Shown one piece after another: positions 1 through 10,104 of a stretch of DNA of 32,698 nucleotides. Under the pieces are notes generated by a model, which did not search any database, was not told the DNA's origin, and was given only the letters and a program-made list of their open reading frames with translations. How positions within the stretch are numbered: position 1 is the first letter of the stretch; each line of letters begins with the position of its first letter. This stretch comes from Chara braunii (Eukaryota > Streptophyta > Charophyceae > Charales > Characeae). Made by a program: the position numbers and the translations under genes. Where the stretch lies: assembly GCA_003427395.1 (NCBI GenBank), contig BFEA01000266.1, positions 933,234 through 965,931 of the forward strand. The letters run 5' to 3'.

Positions 1-46
1 AGACAGACAGACAGAGGTGATGATCAAACTGGTGAAAGAAAAAAAG

Positions 47-89
<43 letters not shown>

Positions 90-176
90 CAGGCAGACAG
101 ACAGACAGACAGACAGACGGACGGACGGACGGACAGACAGAGCGAGGCGATGATCAAATTGGTGAAAGAAAGAAAG

Positions 177-262
<86 letters not shown>

Positions 263-355
263 AAAGAAAGAAAGAAAGACAGAGGAGGGGAGGAGGGAGG
301 GAGAGACAGAGAGGTGATGATCAAGTCGATAAGAGGGTCGGAACAACGAAGTGCT
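1..355. repeat. Compound GA / GACA / AAAG microsatellite
   Basis: Long GA runs at about 50-88 and 181-252, GACA and GACG runs at about 89-140, and AAAG units at about 255-280. An anchor GAGGYGATGATCAA recurs at 14, 144 and 311, so this is a decayed higher-order array rather than one simple repeat. The open frame across it reads Glu/Arg or Ser/Leu alternations and is not a gene. Confidence 0.95.
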
Positions 356-360
356 GCAAG

Positions 361-361
361 G

Positions 362-391
<30 letters not shown>
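361..391. repeat. Poly(A) tract
   Basis: About 31 consecutive A residues follow the GA array. It could be a retroposon tail or a slipped homopolymer; no source element is recognisable upstream. The following DNA to about 660 shows no gene. Confidence 0.9.
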
Positions 392-395
<4 letters not shown>

Positions 396-669
396 CACCT
401 GTTCCCCCTACCGTAGGGGCCCTCGCTACTCGGCTGAATCGCAATCTGTGTCCCGCAACAGCTCGTTTCTCATTACTGCTGCAAGTGCGGAGCGGCAACC
501 CTAGGGGACGTCCGGCAGTGTGCGGCACGCAGAAAGGAACGGAGAGGGCGGCAGGCGATGGGGAGGAGGCGGGGGGGTTGGGTTGGGGGAGGCGGGGGCG
601 CGACATTCGTGTGCTTGTGCGACAGGCTACTGGCATGAGAGAACGGGGGCAAAGGACATCGCCACACCA

Positions 670-726
670 CTCTCGAAATCTGCAAAATGAGAATGACCTT
701 CCCGCTAGAATATGGCCAGATGCACC
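670..726 (+). repeat. Dispersed motif, copy 1
   Basis: First and most diverged of four copies of a 50-80 bp motif in this end of the window. The shared core runs CTCTC-AAAT-TG-AAAATGAGA and then CTAGAATATGG. The other copies are at 811-890, 1389-1467 (reverse) and 1489-1553. Confidence 0.65.
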
Positions 727-810
727 CGCCACATTTTGGTCCAAAGGGAGACGCAGGAACAGGCCCCAGGAGGACCTCGGGCCACGCAAGCATTGGGCGT
801 CGCTCCGCTC

Positions 811-890
811 CTCTCCAAATGTGAAAATGAGACCGAATCGTCCCCTAGAACATGGAAAGATACATTGGCGTATTTTTCGTCCTTTGTGCA
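811..890 (+). repeat. Dispersed motif, copy 2
   Basis: Repeats the core of copy 1 (CTCTCCAAATGTGAAAATGA, then TAGAACATGGAAAGATACAT) and continues into a T-rich stretch with TTTTTCGTCCTTT, a feature shared with copies 3 and 4. Confidence 0.7.
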
Positions 891-1056
891 TGTGAAGAGT
901 AGGGTAGCGAGGCCCATGACGTGGTTTTCTTCGTAAGTTCCGCGGGGCCAGTCCCACTACCCCTTAGCAAAGAGGATTGGATTTAACACCTGAATCTGGA
1001 CGTTTATATCGAGACGTAGAAAATCCAACCTCATTAAACAACTGCCGTCTTCCCCC

Positions 1057-1120
1057 GAACATAACGCACGTGCATTGTATTCGAGTTTTCCAACAAAAAC
1101 GGTTTTCGAATATATTCGAA
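1057..1120 (+). repeat. Hairpin-arm relative plus 16-bp palindrome
   Basis: 1057-1084 resembles one arm of the hairpin at 1643-1721 (GAACATAACGCA, then TGCATTGTATTCG), preceded by the same CTTCCCCC. At 1105-1120 lies the perfect palindrome TTCGAATATATTCGAA. No coding potential was seen in 957-1230. Confidence 0.6.
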
Positions 1121-1227
1121 TTTCACGATGAGAAAATTGTTGCATTCGAATATAACCTCTTCCCTCCCCCCCCCCAAAGGTCAGCACCTGCTCCCTTATT
1201 GCCTTGGTGACCGGGACAGGCTCGTGC

Positions 1228-1231
<4 letters not shown>

Positions 1232-1305
<74 letters not shown>
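1232..1305. repeat. (CT)n(GT)n microsatellite
   Basis: About 20 CT units to 1271 followed by about 17 GT units. Reading frames through it are dipeptide artefacts. Confidence 0.97.
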
Positions 1306-1308
<3 letters not shown>

Positions 1309-1388
1309 CTTCTGACAGCCAAGAAAGTGGAAGCCAGTTCAAGCCACTCACCAAGGTCTCGCTGCTATAGTGGTCACGGAGACAAAAA

Positions 1389-1467
1389 AGACAGAAAAGG
1401 GTTGTACCTTTCCATGTTCTAGCAGAAGATTCCTTCTCATTTTGCACATTTGCTATGGATTGGAGAG
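1389..1467 (-). repeat. Dispersed motif, copy 3 (reverse)
   Basis: Reverse complement of the motif at 811-890. With copy 4 it makes an inverted pair: GTACCTTTCCATGTTCT at 1404-1420 is the exact reverse complement of 1504-1520. Confidence 0.75.
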
Positions 1468-1488
1468 AGGCCCCAAGTAGGGAAAAGA

Positions 1489-1553
1489 AATGAATCTCCG
1501 GCCAGAACATGGAAAGGTACATCGCTACTTTTCTTTTACCCTTTTTTTCAAGG
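1489..1553 (+). repeat. Dispersed motif, copy 4
   Basis: Contains AGAACATGGAAAGGTAC at 1504-1520, followed by a T-rich tail like copies 2 and 3. DNA from 1554 to 1642 shows nothing recognisable. Confidence 0.7.
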
Positions 1554-1642
1554 CTCTGAGGCTCTCAGCCGTGGTCCAAAACTGAGCCTATTCAACCTGG
1601 ACCCGACCCCCTTGTGAAGGTAAAGTTGGTCCTGTTCACTCA

Positions 1643-1721
1643 AACATAATGCATATGCGTTGTAAACGAATACAATGCACGGTATGCATTATATTCGTTT
1701 ACAACGCATATGCGTTATGTT
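1643..1721. repeat. 37-bp inverted repeat hairpin
   Basis: Arms 1643-1679 and 1685-1721 are reverse complements with two mismatches and a 5-nt loop (CGGTA). The arms contain GCATATGC and CGTTGTAAACGAATA. Such a near-perfect cruciform suggests a recent foldback event or a small foldback transposon. A related single arm is at 1057. Confidence 0.9.
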
Positions 1722-1914
1722 CGGGGGAAGAGGGTACACCAGTGTTGGGAAAATAAAGAAAAGTCTACGTTTTCCCAAACTCCTAAAATTTCGGAGGTCG
1801 GGCCCGACGACGGCTGCCAATGATAAATCTGATCGGCTGATGGTTGGAGGGAGACAATACCACGTCAGCAGGCCCCCAGCCTGGTACATGCTGTTGCGGT
1901 CACAGACAGCCGTC

Positions 1915-3415
1915 ATGGACCAGAGGCCCGGTGAAGCAGACGAGGCCTATCAGGCCCGGATGCTGGTTTGGAGTACCGAGACAAAGAAACGGGCAGATGA
2001 CGTAGCTGCAGCAGCGAAGAAGAAGGCAAAGGATGCCGAGCAGGCACGTCTACTGGCAAGTGAACAACAGCGCCAGCATGACGAGGCAGCAGCAAGGGCT
2101 GCCGATGAAGAAAGGAACCAACGTCGTGAGAAGTTATTTAGCGGAGAGCGGACCTTGCTCACAATGACAGCGGAATGGCGGACCGAGGCTGAGAATGGCA
2201 AGTTGGAGGATTGCGAAAACAAGATCCCTCTCCTCCTCTCGCATCTCACAGACCTCCTGGCTACATGCATTACGCAGCAGGAGGATATCCACAGCCTCGA
2301 CGGCTCGCTAACCAAACTACAAAGCCACCTGCAGCAGCTGGAGCAGCGACTTGTCGCCACACCCGATGCAAGCTCTTCCACTACCTCCGATCGCCTCGAA
2401 GCATTGGAGATGCACGTCGGCTCCCTCTAGGACGGCGCACAGTTACAGCAGACCGCGACGCAACAGTTGCCGCAGCGGATCTGTACCACCGCCAATACCT
2501 CGAGTTCGGAGCCGCGCGAGACAGCTCCAAAGTTTGACGGGCAGGAGATCTTCTGCGACTCGATCAAGACAGATCCGATTCCATGGTTCCGCAAGCTCGG
2601 GCTCACGCTGCAGCTCCACAACGTCAAAGAACACAAGCACCACGCATATTTGTACGCTCGCTCAGGGGGCGCGTGCCAGGCTTGGTTGGACAACCTCTTG
2701 TCCAAGTACGGAGTGGTAGCTGCCGATTTGCACACCAAGATCAGTTGGGATGATCTGAAGGCGGCGTGGCACAAGCTGTTCCAGGTTGAGCCGCCGGAGA
2801 TCAAAGCTATGGACAAGCTCATGGTCTTCGAACAAGGCACGCTGCCGAGTACCGACTGGATCGCCGAGTACCAACACTTGACGTCAGACCCATACATCCA
2901 GATGGGCTTCAAAGCCATCCGCCATTACTTCATCTCAAGGTCATGTCCGATATTAAGTAATGCCATGACTCACGTCGAGGACACCTTGACGACGACGGCG
3001 GAACTTTTTGACAAGGCCGCGCAGATCATCATTACGAACAAGGAGGCGAAAAATCTGCGTTCGTCTGCGGCAGGCCCGAGCAGGGACCAGCATCGGCCAA
3101 GAGTGGCCGTGGTCGCGGCAGCAACGCTGTTTGACCAAACCAGCGAGGTTGTGTCTGCCAGTGAAGGGGACAGACTTGCAGCCGCCCGGGAAGGTGGCCG
3201 CCCCGGTAGAGGCCGAGGACATGGCAAGCCGAAGACAAACACCGCATCTAGACCCCGGGCCCGGCGCAGCAGCTCCAACCCCTTGGACCCAATACGGCAT
3301 CTCCGAGCTAGCATTCAAGGCGCGCACGAGATTCCACTATTGCCTATGGTGCAACAGTGATCTGCATCAGACACCGGTCTGCCCATTGAAAGGCAAAGGC
3401 AAACAGGGAAACTGA
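1915..3415 (+). pseudogene. gag: Element 1 gag (broken)
   Basis: Gag forms the virus-like particle and binds the RNA. I start at the ATG at 1915; an upstream in-frame ATG at 1675 would extend into the hairpin. The first 170 codons are an Ala/Lys/Glu/Gln-rich coiled coil. A TAG at 2428-2430 interrupts it, and the same frame continues into a capsid-like domain (about 2530-3060; WFRKLGLTLQ, then WDDLKAAWHKLF). The frame then shifts: the zinc knuckle C-x2-C-x4-H-x4-C lies in frame 2 at 3341-3382, ending at TGA 3413. The shift falls between about 3110 and 3290. An Arg/Gly-rich basic stretch precedes the knuckle. Decayed homologues of this gag occur in element 2. Confidence 0.85.
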
Positions 3416-3474
3416 GCACCGCCGAGAGTGACTCGACAACACTCTCGACGCCTCCGGAACCGGTTTCTTCGTGA

Positions 3475-4836
3475 GTAACCGGCCTTCATTCCGAGGCACA
3501 CGCGGAAGTCGATAGTCCTCCTCTTCTACTTTCTTTTGAGGACTATGCTGCCCGGCTCGTCCCTACGCTGGGTACTCAAGCTCAAGGACAAGAAGTGTGT
3601 GCGGTTTCTTCTCCGTCCGGCAGTGGCAACATATCATCTTCAAGTGGTGCTTCACGGGAATCGACGAGCGAGTTCAACATAGAGGTATTGGACCCGCTCA
3701 CGTCTGAGGACTTTGCATGGCTTCCTCTCCCGACCACGGGCTGCTTGCCGGGACCGCAATGCGCAGCACTATGCGCTCATCTCCACACTTACTTATCCTT
3801 CTATGCTCCACCAACTTCGCCGACGGGAGACGAAGTCGCGGTGGGGGACATCCTTGCGTATACTACCAAGGTGGCCCGCGAGCTTCGCACGCAGCGGTAC
3901 GATGACAACAACGCACCGCTCATGTATGTCCGCATCCAGGTTGGGCAAGCGTCCTGCAGCGCTTTGCTGGATAGCGGCGCGTCTCGCAATTTCATGAGTC
4001 AATCCTTTATGCAAAGGGCTGGCCTTGGCGCACAAGTTCGGAGGAAGGCAAACCTGACGGCGATCAAGTTGGCGGATGGGAAAACGCAGCAACTTCTCGA
4101 CCGTTACATCGAGGCCGTACCGGTCTACTTCGCACCTCATGCATGCGAACCAGTGACATTCGATATTCTCGACACGGACTTCCACATCATTCTGGGAATG
4201 CCTTGGCTTGCTAGTGCGGATCACACGGTCAACTTCCACAGGCGGACTCTTAGCGTTCGCGACGCCTTCGGCGCGGAAGTGGCGTGCACTATTCCTCTAC
4301 CGCACCCTTCGATTCGGTGCCAAGTGGTGACGGCCAAATCATTCAGGGCGACTTGCGCTTACGAGCAGCCCGATGAGATCGGCCTATGTTTCCTACGGAC
4401 CGTCGCGGTAGCAGACGCTTCACCCACGGACTTGTCTTCCGACCCCCAGGTGGTGCGGTTGCTGGACGAGTTCGCCGACATCTTCGAGTCACCTACCTGT
4501 GTGGTGCCGGATCGGCCGATCTCTCATGAGATCATTCTTGAGGCCGGTGCCGTGCCGCCGAAAGGTTGCATCTATCGCATGAGCGAGGAGGAGCTTAAGG
4601 TCCTCCGCGCACAACTCGATGATTTGTTGGCCAAGGGTTGCATCCGCCCTAGCAGCTCCCCATATGGAGCACCAGTTCTCTTCGTCCGGAAGAAGAACAA
4701 GGATCTACGATTGTGTATCGACTACCGCAAGCTCAACGCGCAAACCGTCAAGAATGTGGCGCCTTTTCCTCGCATCGACGATCTTCTTGAGCGACTGGGC
4801 AGCGCAAAGTATTTCTCCAAGTTGGATTTGAAATAA
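3475..4836 (+). pseudogene. pol: Element 1 pol: protease and N-terminal RT
   Basis: The reading frame opens after a TGA at 3472 and ends at a TAA at 4834. A retropepsin domain occupies about 3910-4260: the active-site DSGAS is at 3970-3984 and the C-terminal hydrophobic IILGMPWL at about 4189-4212. A linker follows, then the RT fingers and palm: [26 protein letters not shown] and FSKLDLK, which carries the first catalytic Asp. The stop falls one codon after LDLK, where related elements normally have Ser or Ala before GYHQI. Gag ends in a different frame upstream, so a frameshift also separates gag and pol here. Confidence 0.9.
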
Positions 4837-5277
4837 GGATATCATCAAATCTCGATCCGGCCGAACGATCGCTACAAGTCCGCGTTCAAGACGCGGTACG
4901 GGCATTTTGAGTGGGTGGTCATGCCTTTTGGCCTCACCAACGCCCCGACGACCTTTTAAGCGGCAATGACCAATGAGTTCCGTGCAATGTTGGACCGGTT
5001 CGTGTTGGTCTACTTAGACGATATTCTCGTCTATAGCCGGTCATTGGAGGATCATCTTGGACATCTTCGACGAGTGTTGGAGACGCTTCGTCGCGCCAAG
5101 TACAAGGCCAACCGCGACAAGTGCGAATTTGTCCGGCAAGAGCTGGAATACTTGGCCCATTTTGTCACACCGGAGGGCATCAGTCCGCTATCGGACAAGA
5201 TTCAAGCCATCCAAGAGTGGCCAGAGCCTCGGAACGTCACGGATGTCCGCTCGTTCCTTGGTCTCGCCGGCTACTAG
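4837..5277 (+). pseudogene. pol: Element 1 pol: RT palm and thumb
   Basis: Continues the frame of the upstream pol block: GYHQI, then [10 protein letters not shown], a TAA at 4957-4959 where the family usually has Gln, then the catalytic YLDD at 5011-5022. It continues through CEFVRQELEYL and FLGLAGY to a TAG at 5275-5277 where the family usually has Tyr. The RT motifs themselves are intact, so loss of function is through nonsense changes. Confidence 0.9.
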
Positions 5278-6786
5278 CAGCGTTTCATCAAAGGCTACTC
5301 GAAGATCGCGGCCCACTTGACCAAGCTTCAATGCGAGGATCGGTCGTTTGACTTCGGAGAGGAGGCGTGGGAATCATTTCTGGCTCTCAAAGCCGCGCTA
5401 TTATCTGCGAAGGTCTTGCGGATATACGACCCGCTTTTGCCTACGCGCGTCACTACGGATGCGTCAGGCTATGGCATTGGTGCAGTCCTTGAGCAACATG
5501 ATGGTGTGGACTGGCACCCAGTCGAGTATTTCAGCAAGAAAGTGCCCGTCGTGCATTCCATTGACGATGCACGCAAGAAGGAGCTCCTCGCCTTCGTCCA
5601 CGCGCTCAATCGGTGGCGGCACTTCCTCCTTGGTCGAAGCCAATTTCGATGGGTAACGGACAANAATCCGTTGGTCTTCTATAAGACCCAAAACACCGTC
5701 AACAGCACCATCGCTCGATGGATGACTTTCATCGACCAGTTCGACTTCTTTCTCGATCACATTCCCGGGAAGTCGAACCGTTTTGCGGATGCTCTTTCAC
5801 GGCGTCTGGATCATTGTACCGCGGTCTACTCAACCTTCGAGATCGACGATGACCTGCGGAACAGCTTCATCCGCGGCTACCAAGTCGACCCCGAGTTTCG
5901 CGACAAGTATGCGAATTGCTCCTCTCCTAATCCGGCGCCTTCTTACTACCGGATCCAAGAGGGGTACTTGCTTGTCCACACGCGGGGGCCCGGGAAGGAC
6001 CTTCTTTGCGTACTGAGTGATCCTCACTTGCGTACACGGCTTCTTGGCGAGTTCCACGACGCTCCCGCCACTGGACATTTTGGCGTCAATCGCACGATTG
6101 GCCGGCTCCGCAAGCGATTTTGGTGGCCCGGCCTTCTCGGTGACGTCACACGCTATTGCGAGTCATGCGAGGTTTGCCGACGCTGCAAATCCCGCAATCA
6201 TCGTCCGTACGGCGAGTTACGACCACTACCAGTCCCGTTGAGGCGAAGGGAAGCGATTGCCATGAATATTACCGTCCCGTTCCCCAAGCACAAGACCGGA
6301 CTGGATGAGATTCTCACGGTGGTCGACCGACTCACCAAGTTCGCCATGTTCTTGCCTTGTCGCTATCATGCCAAGGCACCCGAGTTGGCCGAGGTTCTTT
6401 ACGCCGGTTGGATTCGAACCAAGGGTTACCCTAAGGAGATCGTCTGCGACCGCGACACCCGGTTCATGTCCGATTTTTGGTTGGCGCTCATCAAGCGATG
6501 GGGCTCATCTCTCAAGCCTAGTTCAGCTCGCCACCCTCAGACCGATGGACAGACGGAGAGAGCGCATCAGACCGCACAGGTACTCCTCTGCACTCTCATC
6601 CGCCCCGACCAGAAGGACTGGGTTGAGCGGCTGCCGGATGTCGAGTTGGCGTACAACTCCTCTACCCACCCGGCTATCGGGATGTCGCCCTTTGAGTTCG
6701 AGCACGGCTCGCCGGTCACTTCACCGTTGGACACTATTACTCCACGAACGACCGAGAGCGATGGTCATCTTCTTTTTTTGCGTTAG
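5278..6786 (+). pseudogene. pol: Element 1 pol: RNase H and integrase core
   Basis: RNase H spans about 5440-5800, with DAS at 5458, KKELLAF and VTDxNPL; the x is an undetermined base at 5664. The integrase zinc domain has His at 6055 and 6076 and a CESCEVC pair near 6155. The catalytic core has Asp at 6448-6450 and Glu at 6556-6558, spaced D-x35-E as expected. However, the first catalytic Asp of the usual MDF motif is Asn (AAT, 6265-6267). A TAG at 6784-6786 ends the block. Integrase inserts the DNA copy into the genome; this copy should be inactive even if read through. Confidence 0.92.
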
Positions 6787-7416
6787 ATGCAAGAGCTTCT
6801 TGTCAAGGCACGCGACCAGACGGCCAAGACGCAGCAGCGCATGAGCCAGCAGGCCAATCGCCAGCGTCTTCCTTGCCCATTCTGTGCCGGCGACCTTGTG
6901 TGGGTTTCCGCAGCGGAATTTAGCCTTGAACAAGACATCTTTCGCAAGCTCCTCCCGAAATGGATGGGGCCTTGGCCGATCGTAGCCCCCCCTGGGGACG
7001 CACCCGAGGGACCTTCCTTCACAATTCAAGTGCTCGACCACTTTCCCATCTACCCAGTCTTTCATTGCTCCAAGTTGGCTCTATACACACCAGCGGAACA
7101 TGACGATTTTCCCTGGAGACGTTCGCAAGACCCACCTTCTATGGACGGTTTTCAGGAGGTCGGCGACATCATCTCCCAGCGACGCGATGACAACAGGCCA
7201 ACCGAGTATTTGGTGCATTTTGCATAGTGCACACACCGAGCTGACCGTTGGTTGACCCGTGTGGAGCTTCAAGCAACAGCTCCATACGTTCTCGCACGCT
7301 ACGAACGCAAGATGCAAGGCAAACCGGTTTCTTCGGCTCCACGCCGCGCCCGCGTCCAGGTTCCACCTTCAAGTTCAGATCGTCGGCTTCGCCCTCGCCC
7401 CGACTTGACTTCATAA
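6787..7416 (+). pseudogene. pol: Element 1 pol: integrase C-terminus and chromodomain
   Basis: Same frame as the rest of pol. GDLVWVS, then KWMGPWPIV and YPVFHCSKL, mark the integrase C-terminal GPY/F-type module. A chromodomain follows at about 7156-7300: EVGDIISQRR, EYLVHFA, then DRWLTRVEL. A TAG at 7225-7227 interrupts it; the natural end is TAA 7414-7416, directly before the polypurine tract. Chromodomains of these elements bind modified histones and bias integration to heterochromatin. Confidence 0.88.
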
Positions 7417-7427
7417 GGAGGGGGGGG
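7417..7427 (+). promoter_or_regulatory. Polypurine tract of element 1
   Basis: A purine-only run (GGAGGGGGGGG) sits immediately between the pol stop codon and the TGTTACA that starts the LTR. This is the position of the plus-strand DNA synthesis primer in LTR retrotransposons. Confidence 0.85.
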
Positions 7428-8725
7428 TGTTACATGTTGCGCCTGCACACGCGGGCCATTTTCCAGGCCCTGCGTCCTTCAGGCCGAAAGCCTGAAATCC
7501 AGGGCTTACAGGCCCTATGTTGGTTCAACCCGAAAGCCTGAATTCCAGGGCCTACAGTCCCTGTGTCGTTTCAGACTAAAAATGGCAACAGCCTTTTTAG
7601 CCTGAAACGAAGGGCCATTTTCGGTCGTTCATCAGAACGACCGGCCCTGAAACTCAGGCACCAAACCAGGGTTTCGGGAACAGGCTATTCTTAGCCTGTT
7701 CCCACGCCAGCCTCAAGCAGCTGCTGCAGCGCCAGCCCCTGGCACACTTCGACATTGGCAAGAGCAGCCTCCTCGGCCTGGCTCGCCCTTCAGGCAGTCA
7801 GGAGGCAAGCCGAGGTAGTACATAGGAACTTCCCATGCACTTCACGAGGCAGGCAGGAGGCAGTTGTAGTCTTCAGGATTCGGGAGCAGCACTCTGGAGG
7901 GAGCGTTGCAGGGAGTAGTAGTAGCGTTAGCCTTTAGTCTTCAGTGCTGGGCGCAATAGGTAGCTGTATTCTCCAGCGCTGGGCACCATAGCTAGGATAG
8001 CACTAGAGAGAGAGAGAGAGATTGGGCGGAGGCCTTGGGTACTCACCTGCAGCGCCGTTGCTCCAGCTTCGTCTTCGAGGTACCTGCAACACAGCGCCAA
8101 CATCACAGGTTAGTATCTGGCTCGTAACAGAGAGAGAAAGAGTTTTTCTTCTTCCTCTTCTCAGTCCACCATCTCCATCTCCCCCTCTCATCATCTGACT
8201 TCACTGCATCTGCAGACTACGAGAGAAGAGAGACAGAGCTTGGTGACATCGGATCCCGACTCGACTTTTGGACTTCAGACATTACAACGAGGGATTATTT
8301 GGGACTTTTGACAAAGACTTGGTGTTGACGACATCCCCATCTCTCTCCCTCCTTTCGTCTGATTCCCTCCTCTTCGTCTGTGTATGTCTGGACCTGGGGC
8401 TTTCTTCCTGTGTACAGCTCCAGGCTCCTTCACACTTGGTGATGGATACGATGTATGTTTGGTCTGCATTCAAACAATGATTGGGCTAGTCATTAGCATT
8501 CTAGCATTCTGCTTCGCTATCTTTTGCTACGTGAATGAGGTCAGTCCCAGTCAGGTCAGGACTTGTATCTAAATCTTCCACTGCGCTATTCAGCACCATT
8601 TTGTACGTATGAGAATGCACATTGCTTATTGAGATTCTACTTGCACTGCATTGTCCATTCTGTCTTTTTTTATCACATTGCGGATCCTCGGTTATGATGT
8701 ACATCGCTCATCTGAGCATGTAACA
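7428..8725 (+). mobile_element. 3' LTR of element 1 (1298 bp)
   Basis: Starts TGTTACA at 7428 right after the polypurine tract and ends TGTAACA at 8719-8725, so the ends form the 7-bp inverted repeat with TG/CA termini typical of LTRs. The first 300 bp are packed with hairpins (7478-7703). A short GA run is at about 8006-8022. No 5' partner is in the window, so age and target duplication cannot be judged. The right boundary is inferred from the terminal repeat only. Confidence 0.75.
7478..7703. repeat. Hairpin array in the LTR
   Basis: At least four hairpins lie in series. 7478-7496: 7-bp stem, loop CGAAA. 7567-7609: about 18 bp with one bulge and one mismatch. 7622-7643: perfect 9-bp stem, loop ATCA. 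7676-7703: perfect 12-bp stem, loop TTCT. A 45-48 bp unit carrying the CGAAAGCCTGAA half of the first hairpin recurs at about 7523-7568. Confidence 0.9.
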
Positions 8726-10010
8726 CCCTTGCACTCCACCCTTTGTTTTTTGGTGCGGTGTGTCATCCAAGTACCATGTTGTGTTTTGACCTCAGCCTTG
8801 CCGTTTTGTTTGTCTTGTTGTACTTGTCTTACCGCTTGTCGGTTCTTTTTTCGTTTCATGACTTTTGAAAGCTGGGCTTTATAAGCGTTCTTTTCTATGG
8901 GCATCCTGGGCTGCGGGCTCTTTCCCGGTGTTGTTTATAAGCACACTTTTTGACGCAACATGCTGCGACACAGTCACAGAAGCCACGCAATAGAAACATA
9001 ACACACACACACACACACACGATTGGGCTGAAAATCTGACGAAACAGCCTGGCACAGTCATGCTTTTTTGTGGAGTTGTGTACAGCGAAAATGGCAGCAC
9101 ACACACATTGCTCACACGTGGTAAAATAATTGATAAGCGCAATCAAAAATTGTGTGCATACGTGTGCCCAGCCACGAAGAGCATGTTGAAGCAAATTGTT
9201 CACAAAATAACTGAGTGGTCATGAAGTTTGGGGCAGTTGTGGCTGAGCCTTTTTCTCTCTACTTTGGAAATGAGAGTCGTAAGATTGAAAGTATGAAACA
9301 ACTTGAGAGTGCGACCGAGTTCTGCATATTTCTTTTCATCTATTCATACTCACTACCTACTGTTACAGCCTACGGCTAAGGTGCAGCCTGCCGACGGATA
9401 ATTTGGGACAAAGCTACGGCCCACCTGCAGATTCTACGTGAAGCACTGGCCACTCTGGGGCTTTGGAAATCAAAACCAGCTAGACCTAACAGCCCTCCAT
9501 TTCAGTTCAAACTTCAAAGTCCTCTCAGAACAAACCATACATTTTTTTTTGCAGCCAACCTGCAGACAGTATCTAACACTCTGCACAGAACCAGCATCTC
9601 ACACAGGGAACAAACAGAGCCTGAGAACACCACATGTCAAGCAGAATGTCTTCAGAGGACAGAGCCCATATCGACAGGATCAGAATCTGGATCACGAGTT
9701 CGGGGTCGTCAAAGTTTCAACCTTAAAGCAACCAAGGTCTGGGAAGTCCGTCCTTCGGGACATCCATTAAATTTCGAACGATATAGAGACGATTACCATG
9801 CACCCTGCACATGGATGACACCCATAAATCGAGAATTGGTCCAAAGAAGGTCTGTGAAGTCAAGCTGCAGAAAACAAAATCTGAAATCGGACAGACAGAA
9901 ACTTGCGCTGTAGAAAACGGAAACCAGCAACCGACATGCAGAACCTGACGCAGTTCACATTGCTGAATGCTACACACATGAAATTGTTAATAAACAGGTT
10001 ATGAATTTTT
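8726..10010. other. No gene recognised; (CA)10 at 9001-9020
   Basis: Short frames on both strands lack recognisable domains. A TGTTACAGCC at 9361 looks like an LTR start but has no matching end or neighbouring motif. From about 9370 to 9980 the DNA is A- and C-rich, with recurrent CAGAACC-like words but no regular period. Confidence 0.6.
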
Positions 10011-10090
10011 CCGCGGTATATCTGCTCTTACCAGCACCACTAGCACCAGAGGGGGCATTTTCAACAACAAAAAAAATAAAAAAATAAAAT
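10011..10090 (+). repeat. Short A-tailed hairpin repeat copy
   Basis: CTGCTCTTACCAGCACC followed by ACTAGCA matches the third hairpin of the repeat at 31201-31343, and an A-rich tail with T interruptions follows. GCGGTATATCT occurs just before and again at about 10094, a small direct repeat around the tail. Confidence 0.5.
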
Positions 10091-10104
10091 GATGCGGTAT
10101 ATCT

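Larger units (their letters stand above)
1915..8725 (+). mobile_element. Element 1: Ty3/Gypsy chromovirus, 5'-truncated
   Basis: Domains run gag, CCHC knuckle, aspartic protease, RT, RNase H, integrase, chromodomain, polypurine tract and 3' LTR. This is the order of chromoviruses, which use the chromodomain to target chromatin. No copy of the 3' LTR sequence is found before gag, so the 5' LTR and probably the primer-binding site are missing; the left boundary lies somewhere between 1722 and 1915. The element cannot be autonomous: it has in-frame stops at 2428, 4834, 4957, 5275, 6784 and 7225, a frame change in gag, and a substituted integrase catalytic residue. Confidence 0.93.

Noticed and set aside
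17-895. 292-codon ORF at the left end
   Set aside because: It is the translation of the GA and GACA arrays and poly(A) with a non-repetitive tail; both strands stay open for the same trivial reason.
1196-1522. ORFs over the CT/GT microsatellite
   Set aside because: Dipeptide translations of simple repeats on both strands.
2428-7227. Reassigned genetic code, with TAA/TAG read as Gln
   Set aside because: Element 1 stops are all TAA or TAG, which some green algae read as Gln. But the expected residues are mixed (Ser or Ala at 4834, Gln at 4957, Tyr at 5275), and element 3 has an in-frame TGA at 16799 where Trp is usual. Ordinary decay explains all.
9361-10010. Second LTR starting TGTTACA
   Set aside because: No matching end, primer site, polypurine tract or coding region could be found.
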